Of a DNA stretch of 14,810 bases, positions 5,649 through 11,466 are shown piece after piece (position 1 is the first letter of the stretch; every line of letters begins with the position of its first letter). The position numbers and the translations under genes are program-made. The notes below the pieces were generated by a model that had not been told where the DNA came from, made no database searches, and saw nothing but the letters and a program-made list of their open reading frames with translations. This stretch comes from Acidobacteriota bacterium (GTDB taxonomy: Bacteria > Acidobacteriota > Terriglobia > Terriglobales > Acidobacteriaceae), in NCBI GenBank assembly GCA_021781255.1, contig JAJXXG010000087.1, positions 1 to 14,810 on the forward strand, read 5' to 3'.

Positions 5649-7029
5649 CCACGCGGAACAATGCGCATCCATGCGGTGGAAGTTCGACGTGCAGTGCCTT
5701 TGCGGCGGGGATGTGCTTTTCATTCCAGACATCGAAAACAGCGTGAGCTTTTGCGGGCAGGTGGAACAGCATCCACGGCAGGTCGGAGCTGGTTGGGTTG
5801 TCTTCCAGGTTGAAGACGGCAAGATAAGTCTTTGGATGCGGGCCGCCGGTGCGCGCGTACCAGTAGCGCTCAGGGAAAGAGCCCGCCAGGTTGCCGCCCG
5901 TTGGCGTGAGGCCCGGGCCGCTCTCGACCGCTGTCTGATTCATATCGAGCACTTCCTTGTTGCTCATCAGGGAGCGGGTAAAGTCGTCGAGGCGGGTCAG
6001 GTTCGCGCCCATGATGAGCGGCGAGCGGGAGATGGCCCACAGGGTGAACTCGGTGCGCTGCTCGTCGTGCGTCAAACGCGACTGGCGCGGCTGGCCCCAG
6101 CCGGGATGCGGCGTGAGCGAGCCCTCGGGCAGCATGTCGTCGTCCGGCCAGTTGCCGGGTTTGAAGTAGGGAGCCCATTGGGCCAGGCGTTCAAAGGCAT
6201 CGCGCACGCCAAATGGAAACTCGCTGGCGCCGGGCTTGTGCTTCGGCGCCCAGACGTCCCAGTGATCGTCTGTGATGCGCCACATCTGCGCGTACTTTGC
6301 CACTTCAGCCGCATGGGCCAACTGGGTGGGGCCGGGCGAGAGGCTGAGCACGATGGGCCGGCCTGTTTTGCGGATGGCTTCGGCAATCTGGCGAATCTCG
6401 GTGGGCCGGTAGGGATGGTCAGAGATGCAGTCCACCTTGATGAAGTCCAGACCCCAGCCGGCGTAGAGCTTGAGCATGGAGTCGTAATATGCCTGCCCTG
6501 CGGCGTTGTCTCGGACGCCGTAGTTGCCCTCGTCCCACGGGCAGGTCTCGGTGGTGTCGGCCGCGTCCTGCGCGTGGAAGCTGGAGCCTGCGACGGGCAG
6601 GTTGTCCTTCACCACCTGGCGGGGAATTCCGCGAATGATGTGGATGCCGAACTTGAGCCCCTGCGCGTGAACCCAGTCTGCCAGAGGTTTGAAGCCGGAA
6701 CCATTGGCTGAAGAAGGGAAGCGGTCCAGCGCCGGAATCAGGATGCCGTTGGCATCCCAGACGTACTTGCGCGCTTCCACGGTATTGGCGAAGGGATCCT
6801 GCATGTACCAGCCCTCGTCGATGACGGAGTACTGCCAGCCGTACTGCTTTAGGCCGGCCAGCACCGTGGTGTTGGCGCGGTAGTCTGCCTCGTCGATGGT
6901 CAGCCCATAGGCGTCCCAGCTGTTCCAGCCCACCGGCGGGGTGGGAGCCAGGTTCTGCGCGGGCACTGAGAGGGCGCAGCAGGCGAGGACGGCAAAACAG
7001 GCGGCGAGGCGCAAACCGAATCGAAACAT
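5644..7029 (-). CDS. Exported glycoside hydrolase family 27 enzyme (alpha-galactosidase-like)
   Basis: This 461-residue protein begins with a signal peptide (hydrophobic LAACFAVLACCALSVPA, cut after about A24), followed by the GH27 barrel start PPVGWNSWDAYG. GH27 enzymes are retaining glycosidases that release terminal alpha-galactose or alpha-N-acetylgalactosamine. The nucleophile is D200 in FIKVDC and the acid/base is probably D255 in MWRITDDHWDVW, by alignment with the R-x-x-x-D pattern of the family. SRSPLIMGANL and the C-terminal beta-sandwich (about 375-461) also match. The second substrate-specificity loop was not decidable, so alpha-galactosidase is a default name. ATG 7029 has no clear ribosome binding site but a TATAGC hexamer 7 bases upstream. 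Its divergent neighbour is the cytochrome c gene. Confidence 0.9.
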   Translation of the reverse strand: MFRFGLRLAACFAVLACCALSVPAQNLAPTPPVGWNSWDAYGLTIDEADYRANTTVLAGLKQYGWQYSVIDEGWYMQDPFANTVEARKYVWDANGILIPALDRFPSSANGSGFKPLADWVHAQGLKFGIHIIRGIPRQVVKDNLPVAGSSFHAQDAADTTETCPWDEGNYGVRDNAAGQAYYDSMLKLYAGWGLDFIKVDCISDHPYRPTEIRQIAEAIRKTGRPIVLSLSPGPTQLAHAAEVAKYAQMWRITDDHWDVWAPKHKPGASEFPFGVRDAFERLAQWAPYFKPGNWPDDDMLPEGSLTPHPGWGQPRQSRLTHDEQRTEFTLWAISRSPLIMGANLTRLDDFTRSLMSNKEVLDMNQTAVESGPGLTPTGGNLAGSFPERYWYARTGGPHPKTYLAVFNLEDNPTSSDLPWMLFHLPAKAHAVFDVWNEKHIPAAKALHVELPPHGCALFRVE

Positions 7030-7036
7030 GGGTAAA

Positions 7037-7042
7037 GCTATA
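7037..7042 (-). promoter_or_regulatory. Putative -10 element of the GH27 gene (leaderless start)
   Basis: Reading the minus strand, TATAGC ends 7 bases before the ATG at 7029 and no purine-rich ribosome binding site lies between. A good -35 is not visible. The spacing predicts a transcript starting at or next to the ATG, as at hemE, nagA and the phosphoesterase gene. Confidence 0.35.
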
Positions 7043-7141
7043 CCACAACCCCGCTTGCGGCGGCACCTGGGTGCAACGGCCCCAGTGTCCCGTTTTGGGC
7101 GCCTTGCACAAATAAGGATGCGTTCCGTTCCCCGCTCGACC

Positions 7142-7147
7142 TATAAT
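7142..7147 (+). promoter_or_regulatory. -10 element of the cytochrome c gene
   Basis: A perfect TATAAT lies 66 bases before the ATG at 7214, which predicts a leader of about 60 bases carrying the GGAG ribosome binding site. A -35 at normal spacing is weak. The context TATAATGC is the same as at the amidohydrolase promoter (3118). Confidence 0.45.
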
Positions 7148-7213
7148 GCAGTCGAAGAATCCAACACAGCTGCCAGATGCCCATCCCCGACACCTGCAAC
7201 TGAGGAGAGCACA

Positions 7214-7729
7214 ATGTTCAAGCCGTTCCTGCTCCTTTCCGCGGTTGTTCTGTTTGAGATTGCCGCGGCGCCCTCACAGGCGCTTCCACCGCAAGCGACC
7301 CATGCCAGACCGTCCGCGAAGACGGCTGCGGCTCCTTCCGGACCGACTCCTGCGCAGGCTGAGGCACAGGCCATGGACAAGGCCAAAAAGCTCTACGCCA
7401 TTGACTGCGCGCTTTGTCACGGGGACAAGGGCGATGGCAAGACGGACGTGGCCAAAGACATGCAGTTGACGCTTTCCGACTGGACCGACTCCAAGTCGCT
7501 GGCGGGCAAGCAGGATCAGGAGCTGTTCGACATCATCCGCAAGGGCAAGGACAAGATGCCTCCCGAGGCCGAGGGTCGCGCGACGGATGATGAAGTGAAA
7601 CACCTCGTCAAGTACATTCGCAGCATGGCAGCGGCGGCAGGCGCGGCCCCGGCAGCCACGCCAGCGGCAGAACCAGCGGCTCCTTCTGCGACGCCGCCGG
7701 CCGCCACGCCGCCAGCGCCTAACAGGTAG
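7214..7729 (+). CDS. Exported monoheme c-type cytochrome with Ala/Pro-rich tail
   Basis: The 171-residue product has a signal peptide (MFKPFLLLSAVVLFEIAAAP, likely cut after SQA near residue 23), an Ala/Pro linker, and one class I cytochrome c domain. The heme site is C65-A-L-C68-H69, and the distal ligand is probably M115 in KDKMPPEAEG, followed by the terminal helix DDEVKHLVKYIRSM. It is probably a periplasmic electron carrier. Residues 139-171 are an Ala/Pro-rich low-complexity tail. The start ATG at 7214 has GAGGAGA at 7202-7208 just upstream; the longer open frame upstream runs through the promoter and is not real coding. The redox partner is unknown: no oxidase gene is adjacent. Confidence 0.9.
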   Translation: MFKPFLLLSAVVLFEIAAAPSQALPPQATHARPSAKTAAAPSGPTPAQAEAQAMDKAKKLYAIDCALCHGDKGDGKTDVAKDMQLTLSDWTDSKSLAGKQDQELFDIIRKGKDKMPPEAEGRATDDEVKHLVKYIRSMAAAAGAAPAATPAAEPAAPSATPPAATPPAPNR

Positions 7730-7739
7730 CTCCATATCT

Positions 7740-7773
7740 CCCATTTGTGCCTCAACTTTGCGGCAGAAATGGG
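7740..7773. terminator. Hairpin after the cytochrome c gene
   Basis: CCCATTT (7740-7746) pairs with AAATGGG (7767-7773) and TGCC (7748-7751) pairs with GGCA (7762-7765), separated by one G-G mismatch. This makes an 11-bp stem with a 10-base loop, starting 11 bases after the stop. It probably ends or protects the cytochrome transcript, although no T-tract follows. Confidence 0.5.
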
Positions 7774-7901
7774 GCCGTACGCACGCAGGTCTTCCAGTTG
7801 CCGGCTCTGGCTGCAAAGGGAAGCGCCTGCCTTGTCGCGCGCCCCTTCGCTTCAGGCTTTCCCGGCCACTTGTGCGATAAGCTGATGCGAGGGGGTACTG
7901 G

Positions 7902-9224
7902 ATGCGATTGCGCACGTGGGGCCGAACTGCTCTTGCGGGCCTGGTGCTCGCGCTGGGGCTGGCGCTTGTTTCCCGCCCGGTTGCGGGTCAGGCCGCAGGC
8001 GAACATGCTGCCCTGCACGTCATTCATGTCGACAATGGCTCCAACTCGCCCGCGGCGCAGAAGGCGCACTATGTGGTGCTTGTCTCGCTCGACGGATTTC
8101 GCTGGGACTACGCCGCTCGCGATGGCGCTTCTCATCTGCTGGCGATAGGCAAGCAGGGCGTCTGGGCTCCCGAAGGGATGCTGCCCAGCTTTCCGTCGTT
8201 GACCTTCCCCAATCACTTCTCCATCGTGACGGGTCTTTATCCGGAGCACCACGGCCTGGTCGCCAACAACTTTTATGACGAAGCCAGGCAGGCCCACTAC
8301 GCCATCAACGACGCAAAGGCCGTGACGGACGGAAGCTGGTACAGCGGCGTGCCGCTGTGGAGTCTTGCGGAGAGCCAGGGCATGCGCTCGGCCTGCCTCT
8401 TCTGGCCCGGGTCCGAGGCCGAGATTGCCGGTTTCCGGCCCGCATACTATCTCCGCTTCGACGATAAGATCGATGACAACGCACGCATTGAGCAGGTGCT
8501 TGACTGGCTGCATCTGCCCGAGGCCGAACGCCCGCACTTCATCACTCTCTACTACTCCGAACCTGACCATGAGGGCCATGAGTTTGGCCCCGATGCGCCT
8601 GAAACAACGGCAGCCGTGCGCAAGGTGGATGCGCTGGTGGGCAGGCTGAAGGCTGGCCTCGACGCGACCGGCCTGCCCATCGACCTGGTCGTCGTCAGCG
8701 ATCACGGCATGGCCAAAGTGGAAGGCGGCTGGATTACGCTCGACCATTTCACCGACCTGAAGGGCTTTGAGACCGCAGGGGCACTTCTTTACGGGAAAAC
8801 GGAGGCGGACCGCGCCCGCGTCTACAACCAGCTCAAGAGGGTCTCCTCGGAGTTTGTTGTCTACCGGCGAAAAGACGTGCCGGCCGGTCTCTACTTCAAT
8901 GGAAATCCACGCGAGGGCGACCCGGTGGTGATTGCGACGGGCCCCTATGCGATTCGTGCCCATGGGCCGCCGGCAGGCAAGCCGGACCACGCGCCCACCC
9001 GCGGCATGCACGGCTATGACCCCCGCAAGATGCCCGAGATGAAGGCAAGCTTCTTTGCCGCCGGCCCCGATATTCTCCCCGGCCATACCGTGCTGCCTTT
9101 TGAGAATGTCAATCTGTATCCATGGATCGCGCACTTGCTCGGACTGACTCCTCCCAGGTCCGACGGCAGCTTGAACGTATTGGCTGGAACGTTGAGCGAC
9201 GGTGGCGCGTATCTCGTCAAATAG
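7902..9224 (+). CDS. Exported nucleotide pyrophosphatase/phosphodiesterase (alkaline phosphatase superfamily)
   Basis: The 440-residue protein begins with a signal peptide (LAGLVLALGLALV, cut after about G29), then the NPP/ENPP catalytic domain. All expected two-zinc ligands and the nucleophile are visible: D64 in LVSLDGFR, nucleophile T101 in FPSLTFPNH, D222 and H226 in EPDHEGHEFGP, D267 and H268 in VVSDHGM, and H370 in GMHGYD. The threonine nucleophile and SLTFPNHFSIVTG motif place it with NPPs rather than true alkaline phosphatases. It should hydrolyse phosphodiester or pyrophosphate bonds outside the cytoplasm. The start has GAGGGGG at 7889-7895, 6 bases upstream. The kinase gene follows after 43 bases on the same strand and may be co-transcribed. 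The 172 bases upstream hold one hairpin and no gene. Confidence 0.9.
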   Translation: MRLRTWGRTALAGLVLALGLALVSRPVAGQAAGEHAALHVIHVDNGSNSPAAQKAHYVVLVSLDGFRWDYAARDGASHLLAIGKQGVWAPEGMLPSFPSLTFPNHFSIVTGLYPEHHGLVANNFYDEARQAHYAINDAKAVTDGSWYSGVPLWSLAESQGMRSACLFWPGSEAEIAGFRPAYYLRFDDKIDDNARIEQVLDWLHLPEAERPHFITLYYSEPDHEGHEFGPDAPETTAAVRKVDALVGRLKAGLDATGLPIDLVVVSDHGMAKVEGGWITLDHFTDLKGFETAGALLYGKTEADRARVYNQLKRVSSEFVVYRRKDVPAGLYFNGNPREGDPVVIATGPYAIRAHGPPAGKPDHAPTRGMHGYDPRKMPEMKASFFAAGPDILPGHTVLPFENVNLYPWIAHLLGLTPPRSDGSLNVLAGTLSDGGAYLVK

Positions 9225-9267
9225 GCAGGCAGACCCGTCAATCAAGCAGATCGAGGAGTGAGCGCTG

Positions 9268-10185
9268 ATGAGTGTGGTTCTGGGGATTGACGGCGGCGGG
9301 ACGCGCACTCGCGCTTCCATCGCCGTCGGCGGGCGGGTACTGGCTTTCGTCGAAATGGGTTCCATCAAGCGCCTGCGTGTGGGTGCGCAGGCTGCGGAAG
9401 AAAACCTGAGAGCTTTGCTTGCCGAGGTCTACCGCCAGGCCGGAGTCACCGCGGTGAGCGCAGCCTCAGCGGGAGTGGCCAGCGCTACCATGCCCGGCGT
9501 TTCCGAGTGGATCACGGCGGTCTTTCGCGACTTTGGCGTGGAGCGGTCAGAGGTGGTGGGCGACGAGGTGATTGCGCTGGATGCGGCCTTCAAAGGCGGC
9601 CCGGGCATATTGCAGATCGCGGGAACCGGCACCAACTGTCTCGGTCGCGCGCCCGATGGCGGACGCGAAACCGCGGGCGGCTGGAGTTCGCGGCTGGGAG
9701 ATGAGGGCTCCGGCTACTGGATTGGCCTGCAGGCCGTACGCAACGCGCTGAAGGCCTACGACCACGAGGAGCCAACGCGCATTCTGCAGGTGGTGGGTCA
9801 CGCCTGGGGAACATCGACTATAGAGGAACTCGTGAACATGGGTGACGGCACCCCTGGGCCGGACTTTGCCGCTCTTGCGCCCCTCATCAGCCAGTTGGCC
9901 GAGGAGGGCGACCCCGTGGCCTCCAACGTTCTGCGCCAGGCCGCTGCCTATCTGATTGATTCCGTCCTGCTGGTTCGGTCCAAGCTGCGCCGCAAGCACG
10001 GGGTGACTTACGAAGTCCCTGTGGCATGGATTGGCAGCGTCATCGGCAAGGCCACCCAGGTGCGCGAACCCTTCTTCGCCGGTCTTCGCGCGGTCGCTCC
10101 TGACATGCCGATCGGTCAGGAAGAAGTCGCCGGCATTGATGGCGCCATCTGGCGCGCGCAGCGCCTGGCGGAAGCACGTGGTTAA
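9268..10185 (+). CDS. BadF/BadG-family kinase, probable N-acetylglucosamine kinase
   Basis: The 305-residue cytoplasmic protein has the ASKHA-fold ATP-binding motifs: phosphate-1 loop IDGGGTRTR (7-15), the likely catalytic base D99 in VVGDE, phosphate-2 loop AGTGTN (118-123), and GGWSSRLGDEGSGYWIG (137-153), which is typical of GlcNAc kinases of this family. The reaction would be GlcNAc + ATP to GlcNAc-6-phosphate. Its convergent neighbour encodes NagA, which uses that product, supporting the substrate guess. Related family members phosphorylate N-acetylmuramate or glucosamine, so specificity is inferred. GAGGAG at 9253-9258 precedes the ATG by 9 bases. The stop lies 3 bases from the nagA stop. 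Confidence 0.82.
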   Translation: MSVVLGIDGGGTRTRASIAVGGRVLAFVEMGSIKRLRVGAQAAEENLRALLAEVYRQAGVTAVSAASAGVASATMPGVSEWITAVFRDFGVERSEVVGDEVIALDAAFKGGPGILQIAGTGTNCLGRAPDGGRETAGGWSSRLGDEGSGYWIGLQAVRNALKAYDHEEPTRILQVVGHAWGTSTIEELVNMGDGTPGPDFAALAPLISQLAEEGDPVASNVLRQAAAYLIDSVLLVRSKLRRKHGVTYEVPVAWIGSVIGKATQVREPFFAGLRAVAPDMPIGQEEVAGIDGAIWRAQRLAEARG

Positions 10186-10188
10186 GTC

Positions 10189-11346
10189 TCAGAGCACGGT
10201 CTGGCCGCCCACCACAGACCCCGCCAGCCTGCCAGCTTTATCCACGGCCACCAGATTTGCAGGCCGTCCGACTGCGAGTGAACCGGCCTGATCGGCCAAT
10301 CCTGTCATAGCAGCAGGATTGGTCGTGAGCAGGCGCAAACCCTGCTCAACCGGCGCGGCAGTGAATGCAAGGAAGTTGACCAGCGCACGGTCCAGCGTGA
10401 GCACGCTTCCGGCGAGTACGCCATTGGCCATTGCGCGGCCATCGGCCACCTGCACGGTAAAGCCGCCCAGTTGATATGCGCCGTCGGGCATTCCGGTGGC
10501 GCTCATGGCGTCGGTCACCAGAATGGCGCGCTTCGGCCCCTTGGCGCGCCACCAGAGCTTCACGATCTCCGGCGCGGTGTGGATGCCGTCGCAGATCAGC
10601 TCGGCAAACAGGGCGTCGCTGGTGAGCACGGTGCCCAGGATGCCGGGCTCGCGGTGGTCCAGTGGGCGCATGGCATTGAAGGTGTGCGTCGCGCTTGCGG
10701 CTCCCGCGGCAATGACGGCGCGCGTCTCAGCGGCAGTGGCATTGGAGTGGCCCACGGAGACGCGAACGCCGCGCGCCGTTGCGTGCGCTGCCAGCTCGAC
10801 CGCGCCGGGCAGCTCGGGGGCCAGCGTCATCAGGCGCACATGGCCCTCGGCTGCCTCGAACAAACGGTCGAAGACGGCAATGTCCGGCGCAAGCAAATGC
10901 TCGGCGGGTTGCACCCCGCGCTTGGCGTGCGAAAGAAACGGCCCTTCCAGGTGAATGCCAATCGGCTGCGCATGGCCCTCTGCGGGCGGCAGGGCGATCA
11001 GTTTCGCAAGACCCTCGATGGCGCGGAGCGTCGCGTCCAACGGGGCCGTAACGGTGGTGGCTAGAAAGCTGCCCGTTCCGCGCGTGGCGAGAAAGCCGCT
11101 AATAGCGCCAAGCGCCTCGGGCGTTGCCTCCATGAGGTCGTGCCCGGCAGCTCCATGAATGTGCACATCAAAGAACGCAGGGGACAGCGTAGCGCCGGGA
11201 AAGTCGAGCACGCGCGCGTTGGCGGGCAGTTCGGCCGCCTCGCGATTGGCGATTGAGGCGACTCGGCCGTCTTCGATGATGACCGCCGGGGCGTCGAGCA
11301 GGCGGTTTCCGTCCCAGAGCTTCTCCGCGGTGAGCACCGTACGCAT
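10189..11346 (-). CDS. nagA: N-acetylglucosamine-6-phosphate deacetylase
   Basis: NagA removes the acetyl group from GlcNAc-6-phosphate to give glucosamine-6-phosphate in amino-sugar and cell-wall recycling. The 385-residue product has the family residues: H62/H64 in DVHIHG, E134 in IHLEGPF, H200 in VSVGHSNA, H221 in ATHTFNAM, H256 in ICDGIH, and catalytic D279 in LVTDAMSATG. ATG 11346 gives the normal N-terminus MRTVLTAEKLWDG; the open frame upstream runs into the divergent promoter region and is rejected. No ribosome binding site is seen, but AATAAT lies 7 bases before the ATG. No nagB is in the window. It is convergent with the putative GlcNAc kinase gene and divergent from the phosphoesterase gene. 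Confidence 0.94.
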   Translation of the reverse strand: MRTVLTAEKLWDGNRLLDAPAVIIEDGRVASIANREAAELPANARVLDFPGATLSPAFFDVHIHGAAGHDLMEATPEALGAISGFLATRGTGSFLATTVTAPLDATLRAIEGLAKLIALPPAEGHAQPIGIHLEGPFLSHAKRGVQPAEHLLAPDIAVFDRLFEAAEGHVRLMTLAPELPGAVELAAHATARGVRVSVGHSNATAAETRAVIAAGAASATHTFNAMRPLDHREPGILGTVLTSDALFAELICDGIHTAPEIVKLWWRAKGPKRAILVTDAMSATGMPDGAYQLGGFTVQVADGRAMANGVLAGSVLTLDRALVNFLAFTAAPVEQGLRLLTTNPAAMTGLADQAGSLAVGRPANLVAVDKAGRLAGSVVGGQTVL

Positions 11347-11353
11347 ACCGCTG

Positions 11354-11359
11354 ATTATT
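11354..11359 (-). promoter_or_regulatory. Putative -10 element of nagA (leaderless start)
   Basis: On the minus strand AATAAT ends 7 bases before the nagA ATG, with no ribosome binding site between. Only weak -35 candidates are present. The arrangement mirrors that of the divergent gene and suggests a transcript beginning at the start codon. Confidence 0.35.
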
Positions 11360-11386
11360 GCAGGAGCGCCGCGGCTGCGTGCAGAC

Positions 11387-11408
11387 TTCGCGCATTGCGT
11401 TGCGCGAA
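11387..11408. promoter_or_regulatory. Inverted repeat in the nagA/phosphoesterase divergent promoter region
   Basis: TTCGCGC (11387-11393) and GCGCGAA (11402-11408) are perfect 7-bp complements with an 8-base centre. The repeat lies in the 120-base space between two divergent start codons, upstream of both putative -10 elements. The size and symmetry suit a dimeric regulator binding site. No regulator gene is adjacent, so the ligand and protein are unknown. Confidence 0.4.
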
Positions 11409-11454
11409 CCAGCCCATATAACCACCATGTAAAGCGCCGGCCAGACTCTTTTGC

Positions 11455-11460
11455 TATTGT
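11455..11460 (+). promoter_or_regulatory. Putative -10 element of the phosphoesterase gene (leaderless start)
   Basis: TATTGT ends 6 bases before the ATG at 11467, and the bases between (TTTGCC) carry no ribosome binding site. A -35 is not clear. This is the fourth gene of the window with this spacing. Confidence 0.35.
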
Positions 11461-11466
11461 TTTGCC

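Noticed and set aside
5500..6711. 403-codon plus-strand open frame across the GH27 gene
   Set aside because: The minus strand encodes the full GH27 motif set; the plus-strand product has no family resemblance.
7752..9368. 538-codon open frame antisense to the phosphodiesterase gene
   Set aside because: It mirrors a gene with a complete catalytic motif set on the plus strand; the predicted protein has no recognisable domain.
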